From: Acanthosepion esculentum
Lineage: Eukaryota > Mollusca > Cephalopoda > Sepiida > Sepiidae
DNA length: 64,000 nucleotides
Assembly (NCBI GenBank): GCA_964036315.1
Contig: OZ038517.1
Coordinates: 15,614,713-15,678,712 of the forward strand
Direction: 5' to 3'
Shown here piece after piece: positions 23,250-36,519 of this stretch (position 1 is its first letter; every line of letters begins with the position of its first letter). The notes below the pieces were generated by a model. That model made no database searches. It was given only the letters and a program-made list of their open reading frames with translations, and was not told the DNA's origin. The position numbers and the translations under genes were made by a program.

Positions 23250-26200
23250 AAATATGCTTAATGAAAGTGAGAAATCATGTCATAAGGAACGCTTCCTTTC
23301 TTATTTCTGTTTCAATGTAAAATCCTTACAAATAAATAATCCAAATATGCTAAATAAAAGTGAGAAATCATGTCATAATGAACTCTTCCTTTTTTTTTCT
23401 TGTTTCAATGTAAAATTCATACAAATAAATAATCCAAATATGCTTAATAAAAGTAAGAAATCATGTCATAATGAACTCTTCCTTTCTTCTTTCTGTTTCA
23501 ATGTAAAATCCTTACAAATAAATAATCCAAATATGCTTTATAAATGTTAGAAATCATGTCATAATGAACTCTTCCTTTCTTATTTCTGTTTCAATGTAAA
23601 ATCCTTACAAATAAATAATCCAAATATGCTTAATAAAAGTGAGAAATCATGTCATAATGAACTCTTCCTTTCTTTTTTCTGTTTCAATGTAAAATCCTTA
23701 CAAATAAATTATCCAATATGGTTAATAAAAGTGAGAAATCATGTCATAATGAACGCTCCCTTTCTTTTTTCTGTTTCAATGTAAAATCCTTACAAATAAA
23801 TAATTCAAATATGCTTAATAAAAGTGAGAAATCATGTCATAATGAACTCTTCCTTTCTTTTTTCTGTTTCAATGTAAAATCCTTACAAATAAATAATCCA
23901 AATATGCTAAATAAAAGTGAGAAATCATGTCATAATGAACTCTTCCTTTCTTTTTTCTGCTTCAATGTAAAATCCTTACAAATAAATAATCCAAATATGC
24001 TAAATAAAAGTGAGAAATCATGTCATAATGAACTCTTCCTTTCTTTTTTCTGTTTCAATGTAAAATCCTTACAAATAAATAATCCAAATATGCTTAATAA
24101 AAGTGAGAAATCATGTCATAAGGAAGTCTTTCTTTCTTTTTCTGTTTCAATGTAAAATCCTTACAAATAAATAATCCAAATATGCTAAATAAATGTGAGA
24201 AATCATGTCATAATGAACTCTTCCTTTCTTTTCTCTGTTTCAATGTAAAATCCTTACAAATAAATAATCCAAATATGCTTAATAAATCTCAGAAATCATG
24301 TCATAATGAAGTCTTCCTTTCTTTTTCTGTTTCAATGTAAAATCCTTACAAATAAATAATCCAAATATGCTTAATAAAAGTCAGAAATCATGTCATAATG
24401 AAGTCTTCCTTTCTTTTTCTGTTTCAATGTAAAATCCTTACAAATAAATAATCCAAATATGCTAAATAAACTCAGAAATCATGTCATAATGAACTCTTCC
24501 TTTCTTCTTTCTGTTTCAATGTAAAATCCTTACAAATAAATAATCCAAATATGCTTAATAAAGTGAGAAATCATGTCATAATGAACTCTTCCTTCCTTTT
24601 TTCTGTTTCAATGTAAAATCCTTACAAATAAATAATCCAAATATGCTTAATAAAGTGAGAAATCATGTCATAATGAACTCTTCCTTCCTTTTTTCTGTTT
24701 CAATGTAAAATCCTTACAAATAAATAATCCAAATATGCTAAATAAAAGTCAGAAATCACGTCATAATGAACTCTTCCTTCCTTTTTTCTGTTTCAATGTA
24801 AAATCCTTACAAATAAATAATCCAAATATGCTTTATAAATGTTAGAAATCATGTCATAATGAACTCTTCCTTTCTTTTTTCTGGTTCAATGTAAAATCCT
24901 TACAAATAAATAATCCAAATATGCTTAATAAAGTGAGAAATCATGTCATAAGGAACGCTTCCTTTCTTATTTCTGTTTCAATGTAAAATCCTTACAAATA
25001 AATAATCCAAATATGCTAAATAAAAGTGAGAAATCATGTCATAATGAACTCTTCCTTTTTTTTTTCTGTTTCAATGTAAAATTCATACAAATAAATAATC
25101 CAAATATGCTTAATAAAAGTAAGAAATCATGTCATAATGAACTCTTCCTTTCTTCTTTCTGTTTCAATGTAAAATCCTTACAAATAAATAATCCAAATAT
25201 GCTTTATAAATGTTAGAAATCATGTCATAATGAACTCTTTCTTTCTTTTTTCTGGTTCAATGTAAAATCCTTACAAATAAATAATCCAAATATGCTTAAT
25301 AAAAGTGAGAAATCATGTCATAATGAACTCTTCCTTTCTTTTTTCTGTTTCAATGTAAAATCCTTACAAATAAATAATCCAAATATGGTTAATAAAAGTG
25401 AGAAATCATGTCATAATGAACGCTCCCTTTCTTTTTTCTGTTTCAATGTAAAATCCTTACAAATAAATAATTCAAATATGCTTAATAAAAGTGAGAAATC
25501 ATGTCATAATGAACTCTTCCTTTCTTTTTTCTGTTTCAATGTAAAATCCTTACAAATAAATAATCCAAATATGCTAAATAAAAGTGAGAAATCATGTCAT
25601 AATGAACTCTTCCTTTCTTTTTTCTGCTTCAATGTAAAATCCTTACAAATAAATAATCCAAATATGCTAAATAAAAGTGAGAAATCATGTCATAATGAAC
25701 TCTTCCTTTCTTTTTTCTGTTTCAATGTAAAATCCTTACAAATAAATAATCCAAATATGCTTAATAAAAGTGAGAAATCATGTCATAAGGAAGTCTTTCT
25801 TTCTTTTTCTGTTTCAATGTAAAATCCTTACAAATAAATAATCCAAATATGCTAAATAAATGTGAGAAATCATGTCATAATGAACTCTTCCTTTCTTTTC
25901 TCTGTTTCAATGTAAAATCCTTACAAATAAATAATCCAAATATGCTTAATAAATCTCAGAAATCATGTCATAATGAAGTCTTCCTTTCTTTTTCTGTTTC
26001 AATGTAAAATCCTTACAAATAAATAATCCAAATATGCTTAATAAAAGTCAGAAATCATGTCATAATGAAGTCTTCCTTTCTTTTTCTGTTTCAATGTAAA
26101 ATCCTAACAAATAAATAATTCAAATATGCTAAATAAAAGTCAGAAATCATGTCATAATGAACTCTTCCTTTCTTCTTTCTGTTTCAATGTAAAATCCTTA

Positions 26201-28250
26201 CAAATAAATAATCCAAATATGCTTAATAAAGTGAGAAATCATGTCATAATGAACTCTTCCTTCCTTTTTTCTGTTTCAATGTAAAATCCTTACAAATAAA
26301 TAATCCAAATATGCTTAATAAAGTGAGAAATCATGTCATAATGAACTCTTCCTTCCTTTTTTCTGTTTCAATGTAAAATCCTTACAAATAAATAATCCAA
26401 ATATGCTAAATAAAAGTCAGAAATCACGTCATAATGAACTCTTCCTTCCTTTTTTCTGTTTCAATGTAAAATCCTTACAAATAAATAATCCAAATATGCT
26501 TTATAAATGTTAGAAATCATGTCATAATGAACTCTTCCTTTCTTTTTTCTGGTTCAATGTAAAATCCTTACAAATAAATAATCCAAATATGCTTAATAAA
26601 TTGAGAAATCATGTCATAAGGAACGCTTCCTTTCTTATTTCTGTTTCAATGTAAAATCCTTACAAATAAATAATCCAAATATGCTAAATAAAAGTGAGAA
26701 ATCATGTCATAATGAACTCTTCCTTTTTTTTTCTGTTTCAATGTAAAATTCATACAAATAAATAATCCAAATATGCTTAATAAAAGTAAGAAATCATGTC
26801 ATAATGAACTCTTCCTTTCTTCTTTCTGTTTCAATGTAAAATCCTTTCAAATAAATAATCCAAATATGCTTTATAAATGTTAAAAATCATGTCATAATGA
26901 ACTCTTCCTTTCTTTTTTCTGGTTCAATGTAAAATCCTTACAAATAAATAATCCAAATATGCTTAATAAAAGTGAGAAATCATGTCATAATGAACTCTTC
27001 CTTTCTTTTTTCTGTTTCAATGTAAAATCCTTACAAATAAATAATCCAAATATGGTTAATAAAAGTGAGAAATCATGTCATAATGAACGCTCCCTTTCTT
27101 TTTTCTGTTTCAATGTAAAATCCTTACAAATAAATAATTCAAATATGCTTAATAAAAGTGAGAAATCATGTCATAATGAACTCTTCCTTTCTTTTTTCTG
27201 TTTCAATGTAAAATCCTTACAAATAAATAATCCAAATATGCTAAATAAAAGTGAGAAATCATGTCATAATGAACTCTTCCTTTCTTTTTTCTGCTTCAAT
27301 GTAAAATCCTTACAAATAAATAATCCAAATATGCTAAATAAAAGTGAGAAATCATGTCATAATGAACTCTTCCTTTCTTTTTTCTGTTTCAATGTAAAAT
27401 CCTTACAAATAAATAATCCAAATATGCTTAATAAAAGTGAGAAATCATGTCATAAGGAAGTCTTTCTTTCTTTTTCTGTTTCAATGTAAAATCCTTACAA
27501 ATAAATAATCCAAATATGCTAAATAAATGTGAGAAATCATGTCATAATGAACTCTTCCTTTCTTTTCTCTGTTTCAATGTAAAATCCTTACAAATAAATA
27601 ATCCAAATATGCTTAATAAATCTCAGAAATCATGTCATAATGAAGTCTTCCTTTCTTTTTCTGTTTCAATGTAAAATCCTTACAAATAAATAATCCAAAT
27701 ATGCTTAATTAAAGTCAGAAATCATGTCATAATGAAGTCTTCCTTTCTTTTTCTGTTTCAATGTAAAATCCTTACAAATAAATAATCCAAATATGCTAAA
27801 TAAAAGTCAGAAATCATGTCATAATGAACTCTTCCTTTCTTCTTTCTGTTTCAATGTAAAATCCTTACAAATAAATAATCCAAATATGCTTAATAAAGTG
27901 AGAAATCATGTCATAATGAACTCTTCCTTCCTTTTTTCTGTTTCAATGTAAAATCCTTACAAATAAATAATCCAAATATGCTAAATAAAAGTCAGAAATC
28001 ACGTCATAATGAACTCTTCCTTCCTTTTTTCTGTTTCAATGTAAAATCCTTACAAATAAATAATCCAAATATGCTTTATAAATGTTAGAAATCATGTCAT
28101 AATGAACTCTTCCTTTCTTTTTTCTGGTTCAATGTAAAATCCTTACAAATAAATAATCCAAATATGCTTAATAAAAGTGAGAAATCATGTCATAATGAAC
28201 TCTTCCTTTCTTTTTTCTGGTTCAATGTAAAATCCTTACAAATAAATAAT
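23250..28250 (+). repeat. 1,667-bp higher-order repeat (about 18 monomers), three copies
   Basis: The monomer with ATATGGTTAATAAAAG followed by GAACGCTCCC lies at 23718, 25385 and 27052. The monomer with CATAAGGAACGCTTCC lies at about 23275, 24945 and 26610. Both markers repeat at 1,667 bp. Shortened versions of about 742 and 557 bp follow, up to about 29660. Confidence 0.8.
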
Positions 28251-31200
28251 CCAAATATGGTTAATAAAAGTGAGAAATCATGTCATAATGAACTCTTCCT
28301 TTCTCTTTTCTGTTTCAATGTAAAATCCTTACAAATAAATAATCCAAATATGCTTAATAAAAGTGAGAAATCATGTCATAATGAACTCTTCCTTTCTTTT
28401 TTCTGGTTCAATGTAAAATCCTTACAAATAAATAATCCAAATATGCTTAATTAAAGTCAGAAATCATGTCATAATGAAGTCTTCCTTTCTTTTTCTGTTT
28501 CAATGTAAAATCCTTACAAATAAATAATCCAAATATGCTAAATAAAAGTCAGAAATCATGTCATAATGAACTCTTCCTTTCTTCTTTCTGTTTCAATGTA
28601 AAATCCTTACAAATAAATAATCCAAATATGCTTAATAAAGTGAGAAATCATGTCATAATGAACTCTTCCTTCCTTTTTTCTGTTTCAATGTAAAATCCTT
28701 ACAAATAAATAATCCAAATATGCTAAATAAAAGTCAGAAATCACGTCATAATGAACTCTTCCTTCCTTTTTTCTGTTTCAATGTAAAATCCTTACAAATA
28801 AATAATCCAAATATGCTTTATAAATGTTAGAAATCATGTCATAATGAACTCTTCCTTTCTTTTTTCTGGTTCAATGTAAAATCCTTACAAATAAATAATC
28901 CAAATATGCTTAATAAAAGTGAGAAATCATGTCATAATGAACTCTTCCTTTCTTTTTTCTGGTTCAATGTAAAATCCTTACAAATAAATAATCCAAATAT
29001 GGTTAATAAAAGTGAGAAATCATGTCATAATGAACTCTTCCTTTCTCTTTTCTGTTTCAATGTAAAATCCTTACAAATAAATAATCCAAATATGGTTAAT
29101 AAAAGTGAGAAATCATGTCATAATGAACTCATCCTTCCTTTTTTCTGTTTCAATGTAAAATCCTTACAAATAAATAATCCAAATATGCTTAATAAAGTGA
29201 GAAATCATGTCATAATGAACTCTTCCTTCCTTTTTTCTGTTTCAATGTAAAATCCTTACAAATAAATAATCCAAATATGCTAAATAAAAGTCAGAAATCA
29301 CGTCATAATGAACTCTTCCTTCCTTTTTTCTGTTTCAATGTAAAATCCTTACAAATAAATAATCCAAATATGCTTTATAAATGTTAGAAATCATGTCATA
29401 ATGAACTCTTCCTTTCTTTTTTCTGGTTCAATGTAAAATCCTTACAAATAAATAATCCAAATATGCTTAATAAAAGTGAGAAATCATGTCATAATGAACT
29501 CTTCCTTTCTTTTTTCTGGTTCAATGTAAAATCCTTACAAATAAATAATCCAAATATGGTTAATAAAAGTGAGAAATCATGTCATAATGAACTCTTCCTT
29601 TCTCTTTTCTGTTTCAATGTAAAATCCTTACAAATAAATAATCCAAATATGCTTAATAAAAGTTAGAAATCATGTCATAATGAACTCTTCCTTTCTTTTT
29701 TCTGTTTCAATGTAAAATCCTTACAAATAAATAATCCAAATATGCTTAATAAAGTGAGAAATCATGTCATAATGAACTCTTCCTTTCTTTTTTCTGTTTC
29801 AATGTAAAATCCTTACAAATAAATAATCCAAATATGCTTAATAAAAGTGAGAAATCATGTCATAATGAAGTCGTCGTTTCTTTCTCTGTTTCAATGTAAA
29901 ATCCTTACAAATAAATAATCCAAATATGCTTAATAAAAGTCAAAAATCATGTCATAATGAAGTCTTCCTTTCTTTTTCTGTTTCAATGTAAAATCCTTAG
30001 AAATAAATAATCCAAATATGCTTAATAAAAGAGAGAAATCATGTCATAATGAACTCTTCCTTTCTTTTTTCTGTTTCAATGTAAAATCCTTACAAATAAA
30101 TAATCCAAATATGCTTAATAAACGTGAGAAATCATGTCATAATGAACTCTTCCTTTCTTTTTTCTGTTTCAATGTAAAATCCTTACAAATAAATAATCCA
30201 AATATGCTTAATAAAAGTGAGAAATCATGTCATAATGAACACTTTCTTTCTTTTTTCTGTTTCAATGTAAAATCCTTACAAATAAATAATCCAAAGATGC
30301 TTAATAAAAATGAGAAATCATGTCATAATGAACGCTTCCTTTCTTTTTTCTGTTTCAATGTAAGATCCTTACAAATAAATAATCCAAATATGCTAAATAA
30401 AAGTGAGAAATCATGTCATAATGAACTCTTCCTTTCTTTTTTCTGTTTCAATGTAAAATCCTTACAAATAAATAATCCAAATATGCTTAATAAAAGTGAG
30501 AAATCATGTCATAATGAACTCTTCCTTTCTTTTTTCTGTTTCAATGTAAAATCCTTACAAATAAATAATCCAAATATGCTTAATAAAAGTGTGAAATCAT
30601 GTCATAATGAACTCTTCCTTTCTTTTTTCTGTTTCAATGTAAAATCCTTACAAATAAATAATCCAAATATGCTTAGTAAAAGTGAGAAATCATGTCATAA
30701 TGAACTCTTCCTTTCTTTTTTCTGTTTCATTTAAAATCCTTTCAAATAAATAATCCAAATATGCTTAATAAATGTCAGAAATCATGTCATAATGAACTCT
30801 TCCTTTCTTTTTTCTGTTTCAATGTAAAATCCTTACAAATAAATAATCCAAATATGCTAAATAAAAGTGAGAAATCAAGTCATAATGAACTCTTCCTTTC
30901 TTTTTTCTGTTTCAATGTAAAATCCTTACAAATAAATAATCCAAATATGCTTAAGAAATGTCAGAAATCATGTCATAATGAAGTCTTCCTTTCTTTTTTC
31001 TGTTTCAATGTAAAATCCTTACAAATAAATAATCCAAATATGCTAAATAAAAGTGAGAAATCATGTCATAATGAACTCTTCCTTTCTTTTTTCTGTTTCA
31101 ATGTAAAATCCTTACAAATAAATAATCCAAATATGCTTAATAAATGTCAGAAATCATGTCATAATGAACTCTTCTTTTCTTTTTTCTGTTTCAATGTAAA

Positions 31201-33364
31201 ATCCTTACAAATAAATAATCCAAATATGCTAAATAAAAGTGAGAAATCATGTCATAATGAACTCTTCCTTTCTTTTTTCTGTTTCAATGTAAAATCCTTA
31301 CAAATAAATAATCCAAATATGCTTAATAAATTCCAGAAATCATGTCATAATGAACTCTTCCTTTCTTTTTTCTGTTTCAATGTAAAATCCTTACAAATAA
31401 ATAATCCAAATATGCTAAATAAAAGTGAGAAATCATGTCATAATGAACTCTTCCTTTCTTTTTTCTGTTTCAATGTAAAATTCTTACAAATAAATATTCC
31501 AAATATGCTTAATAAAAGTGAGAAATCATGTCATAATGAACTCTTCCTTTCTTTTTTCTGTTTCAATGTAAAATCCTTACAAATAAATAATCCAAATATG
31601 CTTAATAAAAGTTAGAAATCATGTCATAATGAACTCTTCCTTTCTTTTTTCTGGTTCAATGTAAAATCCTTACAAATAAATAATCCAAATATGCTTAATA
31701 AAAGTTAGAAATCATGTCATAATGAACTCTTCCTTTCTTTTTTCTAGTTCAATGTAAAATCCTTACAAATAAATAATCCAAATATGCTTAATAAAAGTGA
31801 GAAATCATGTCATAATGAACGCTTCCTTTCTTATTTCTGTTTCAATGTAAAATCCTTACAAATAAATAATTCAAATATGCTATATAAAAGTGAGAAATCA
31901 TGTCATAATGAGCTCTTCCTTTCTTTTTTCTGTTTCAATGTAAAATCCTTACAAATAAATAATCCAAATATGCTAAATAAAAGTGAGAAATCATGTCATA
32001 ATGAACTCTTCCTTTTTTTTTTCTGTTTCAATGTAAAATTCTTACAAATAAATAATCCAAATATGCTTAATGAAAGTTAGAAATCATGTCATAATGAACT
32101 CTTCCTTTCTTTTTTCTGTTTCAATGTAAAATCCTTACAAATAAATAATCCAAATATGCTTTATAAATGTTAGAAATCATGTCATAATGAACTCTTCCTT
32201 TCTTTTTTCTGGTTCAATGTAAAATCCTTACAAATAAATAATCCAAATATGCTAAATAAAAGTGAGAAATCATGTCATAATGAACTCTTCCTTTCTTTTT
32301 TCTGGTTCAATGTAAAATCCTTACAAATAAATAATCCAAATATGCTTTATAAAAGTGAGAAATCATGTTATAATGAACTCTTCCTTTCTTTTTTCTAGTT
32401 CAATGTAAAATCCTTACAAATAAATAATCCAAATATGCTAAATAAAAGTGAGAAATCATGTCATAATGAACTCTTCCTTTCTTTTTTCTGGTTCAATGTA
32501 AAATCCTTACAAATAAATTATCCAAATATGCTAAATAAAAGTGAGAAATCATGTCATAATGAACTCTTCCTTTCTTTTTTCTAGTTCAATGTAAAATCCT
32601 TACAAATAAATAATCCAAATATGCTAAATAAAAGTGAGAAATCATGTCATAATGAACTCTTCTTTTCTTTTTTCTAGTTCAATGTAAAATCCTTACAAAT
32701 AAATAATCCAAATATGCTTAATAAAAGTGAGAAATCATGTCATAATGAACTCTTCCTTTCTTTTTTCTGTTTCAATGTAAAATCCTTACAAATAAATAAT
32801 CCAAATATGCTAAATAAAAGTGAGAAATCATGTCATAATGAACTCTTCCTTTCTTTTTTCTAGTTCAATGTAAAATCCTTACAAATAAATAATCCAAATA
32901 TGCTTAATAAAAGTGAGAAATCATGTCATAATGAACTCTTCCTTTCTTTTTTCTGGTTCAATGTAAAATCCTTACAAATAAATAATCCAAATATGCTTAA
33001 TAAAAGTGAGAAATCATGTCATAATGAACTCTTCCTTTCTTTTTTCTGGTTCAATGTAAAATCCTTACAAATAAATAATCCAAATATGCTTAATAAAAGT
33101 GAGAAATCATGTCATAATGAACTCTTCCTTTCTTTTTTCTGGTTCAATGTAAAATCCTTACAAATAAATAATCCAAATATGCTTAATAAAAGTGAGAAAT
33201 CATGTCATAATGAACTCTTCCTTTCTTTTTTCTGGTTCAATGTAAAATCCTTACAAATAAATTATCCAAATATGCTAAATAAAAGTGAGAAATCATGTCA
33301 TAATGAACTCTTCCTTTCTTTTTTCTAGTTCAATGTAAAATCCTTACAAATAAATAATCCAAAT

Positions 33365-34500
33365 ATGCTTAATAAAAGTGAGAAATCATGTCATAATGAA
33401 CTCTTCCTTTCTTTTTTCTGGTTCAATGTAAAATCCTTACAAATAAATAATCCAAATATGCTTAATAAAAGTGAGAAATCATGTCATAATGAACTCTTCC
33501 TTTCTTTTTTCTGGTTCAATGTAAAATCCTTACAAATAAATAATCCAAATATGCTTAATAAAAGTGAGAAATCATGTCATAATGAACTCTTCCTTTCTTT
33601 TTTCTGGTTCAATGTAAAATCCTTACAAATAAATAATTCAAATATGCTTAATAAAAGTGAGAAATCATGTCATAATGAACTCTTCCTTTCTTTTTTCTGC
33701 TTCAATGTAAAATCCTTACAAATAAATAATCCAAATATGCTAAATAAAAGTGAGAAATCATGTCATAATGAACTCTTCCTTTCTTTTTTCTGGTTCAATG
33801 TAAAATCCTTACAAATAAATTATCCAAATATGCTAAATAAAAGTGAGAAATCATGTCATAATGAACTCTTCCTTTCTTTTTTCTAGTTCAATGTAAAATC
33901 CTTACAAATAAATAATCCAAATATGCTTAATAAAAGTGAGAAATCATGTCATAATGAACTCTTCCTTACTTTTTTCTGTTTCAATGTAAAATCCTTACAA
34001 ATAAATAATCCAAATATGCTAAATAAAAGTGAGAAATCATGTCATAATGAACTCTTCCTTTCTTTTTTCTAGTTCAATGTAAAATCCTTACAAATAAATA
34101 ATCCAAATATGCTTAATAAAAGTGAGAAATCATGTCATAATGAACTCTTCCTTTCTTTTTTCTGGTTCAATGTAAAATCCTTACAAATAAATAATCCAAA
34201 TATGCTTAATAAAAGTGAGAAATCATGTCATAATGAACTCTTCCTTTCTTTTTTCTGGTTCAATGTAAAATCCTTACAAATAAATAATCCAAATATGCTT
34301 AATAAAAGTGAGAAATCATGTCATAATGAACTCTTCCTTTCTTTTTTCTGGTTCAATGTAAAATCCTTACAAATAAATAATTCAAATATGCTTAATAAAA
34401 GTGAGAAATCATGTCATAATGAACTCTTCCTTTCTTTTTTCTGCTTCAATGTAAAATCCTTACAAATAAATAATCCAAATATGCTAAATAAAAGTGAGAA
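33365..34500 (+). repeat. 744-bp higher-order repeat (8 monomers), two copies
   Basis: The block beginning at 33365 recurs at 34109, exactly eight 93-bp units later, including the AATAATTCAAATATG and TTCTGCTTC marker monomers. Confidence 0.8.
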
Positions 34501-34547
34501 ATCATGTCATAATGAACTCTTCCTTTCTTTTTACTGTGTCAATGTAA

Positions 34548-34690
34548 GTTAAACTGTTGTATAAATTCATCTTTGCTTTTTAACCTGAAAAAACATTGAC
34601 TTTTTTATTAAAAATTATACATTAAAAAAATATTATTTTTATATATTATTTCTATATTTCTAATGAATTCCTGGTTTAAAATTATAAAAT
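34548..34690 (+). other. Diverged copy of the intron flank at the distal array edge
   Basis: Matches 5341-5475 in order: ...TTTGCTTTTT..., CATTGACT, TTATTAAAAATTATA, CTATATTT and TAATGAATTCC, with many substitutions. The match stops before the region that would lead to a terminal exon. Confidence 0.65.
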
Positions 34691-35625
34691 GGCTCAGTAT
34701 TTTCTGCTTTCAGAAGCCATCATCAAAATTTTTTTTTTATCACATGTCTCTTTCAACTTTTTCAAATATCGTGTCTTCATGTGAGAGTTTGAGTTATACT
34801 GGATGATTTAGATATGTACTCGAAGCCAGGAAAATTGCCTATGATATTAAAAAAACATTCTAAACACTGAATTTTTGTTCTTAATCAAACTTGTAGAAAC
34901 GTAAAAATTGCTACCCAATTACACCCTGTATTCAGGATGGCCCCTAAAATTGCATGAAGCAGACTGTTGCCATTGGGCATTGACTTCAATGTCCATATAT
35001 ATATATATGTGAAAGTTGACTGGAAAGCAAGAAGACAGTAGTGAGTTCCACAAGCGAGAAATATTTTGACCCCTCCCCCCCCATCACAAAAAAGAAAAAA
35101 ATGTGCTGTTAGTGTAGGGCAGTTTGATTTTCCCCCTTTTTAAACACAACCAATATTCCAATCAACAGGAATGCTGGTGTTTGGTGTATTAAGTGCTGTC
35201 ATCAAATCTTAGATTCATAACTTTTACTAATTTTTCAGCATTTAGTCTTAAATACCGTTGTAAAAGATTAACAGAAATATCTAATTTCCACAGATTTTTG
35301 CTTACAAAAAACTGACTTCAAAATTTTTTTATCGACAGGAATTAATCTAAATAATGTTAATTTATTTTCTATTTGATTGGAAAATATGGGTAATTTGTTA
35401 ACTTTTTAAGACACACGGTAATTATCTAATAATAATTTCCTGAATAATTATATGTAGGTTTAAATGTACATGCTTAATTCGAAAATAACAAAGAAATTTT
35501 GATAACATCTACCGTTTTGGAGTTATCAACAATAAAAGTTCGGACTCGTTCGTATTATGGCACGGCAGCCATTACTGGCGTTGTTTGTATACATTCGCTA
35601 CTGATTAGATTTGCGTGGAAGATTA
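34691..35625. other. Intergenic AT-rich sequence
   Basis: No convincing exon, RNA gene or transposon terminus was found. It contains a short (TA)n at about 34997, and C- and A-runs at about 35074-35100. A diverged terminal exon was specifically looked for and not seen. Confidence 0.6.
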
Positions 35626-35630
35626 CATTG

Positions 35631-35899
35631 TGTTGTGGTAGGATCCACCTAATTTGCATAGTGGAGTACCGACGATATAAATATGGTTGGTACCGGAAGA
35701 CAGGGAGGCAAATCAAGAGATCCAACTAGAGACTCTGCCCGACTGCGACTTAGTCAACGCATTCTCCAGGAACGGTCTTCCCAGGAATATACAAAAGACT
35801 ATATGTAAATATTGTGTACACTTTCTTGTTTCAATACATTTTATTCTAACTACATTTTGTGTTTGCATTATTATTCCATGCATTAGTCAAGTTTCAACA
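35631..35899 (+). repeat. 5' LTR of Ty3/gypsy element
   Basis: 269 bp, TGTTGTGG...TTCAACA, with the usual TG/CA ends. A TATA-like TATAAATA lies at 35676-35683. It differs from the 3' LTR at two positions that I could see (GGGAGGC/GGAAGGC and AACGCATT/AACACATT). Confidence 0.92.
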
Positions 35900-35900
35900 A

Positions 35901-35918
35901 TGGCGACGAAGTAGAACG
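35901..35918 (+). promoter_or_regulatory. Putative primer-binding site
   Basis: Starts with TGG one base after the 5' LTR (TGGCGACGAAGTAGAACG), the expected place and leading triplet for tRNA 3'-end priming. I could not assign the tRNA. Confidence 0.5.
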
Positions 35919-36519
35919 AACCATACGAAAAAAAAAGAATTAATAATTGAGAGTTTTCAACAATTGGGATAAGTCATTGAAGAACCCAGGCTGAAAAAAA
36001 AATTATTAATTCAAAGTCCAACTTTAACGTAACGACAAAGGATTCTGAACTTCTGGATATGTAGAACCCGTTAAAGGACGACTAAGCATAAAGGAACCGT
36101 CACTCAGAAAAATTTGAAAGGTGTCGTAAATGAATAACGGTAATTTTAAATTGAAAAAATTATCTACAACGAGGCACCCGTTAAAAAGAAAAAAAGTCTG
36201 GCCGACTACAAAAACATGCATGGAAGTAAAAGGAGCACAAATACACCGTGTCGACTTTGAAAGGTAACGAACTTTAAAAAGTTATTTTTTTTGTTTGTTC
36301 AAAATATAGTGACAAATTACCTCTGATAAGAAAATCAGAAGTTGGCATTAAAATACGCGAACAGAAGTCGAAAACGAAAAAAAAAGTCCGACGGTCTCTG
36401 TTCACAAAAAAAAACCCCAAAAAAACCCCACCAAAGTTGATTATCACGGGCGTGAATGTAAAAGCAAGACGTAAAATTAAAAAGTCGTACGTTGTTTCGA
36501 TTTTTTTTGGTCAGCTTAT

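Larger units (their letters stand above)
16466..34547 (+). repeat. 93-bp satellite array 5 (about 194 units)
   Basis: About 18 kb of head-to-tail monomers on one strand. The proximal 2.5 kb resembles array 3; the middle is more diverged and organised in higher-order units; the distal part (32.2-34.5 kb) is homogeneous again. Length variants of 92 or 90 bp (AATAAAGTGAG instead of AATAAAAGTGAG, TTTCTTTTTCTG instead of TTTCTTTTTTCTG) break the forward frame. No coding exon was found after it before the gypsy element. Confidence 0.97.

Noticed and set aside
4302..34547. CRISPR-like array
   Set aside because: Repeats are directly adjacent with no unique spacers and lie in spliced eukaryotic DNA.
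4329..34552. Long forward frames through the 93-bp satellite as repeat proteins
   Set aside because: They follow from a unit length divisible by three. They break wherever a unit is 90 or 92 bp or carries GTTAG or CTAG, and nothing marks a start or splice site specific to them.
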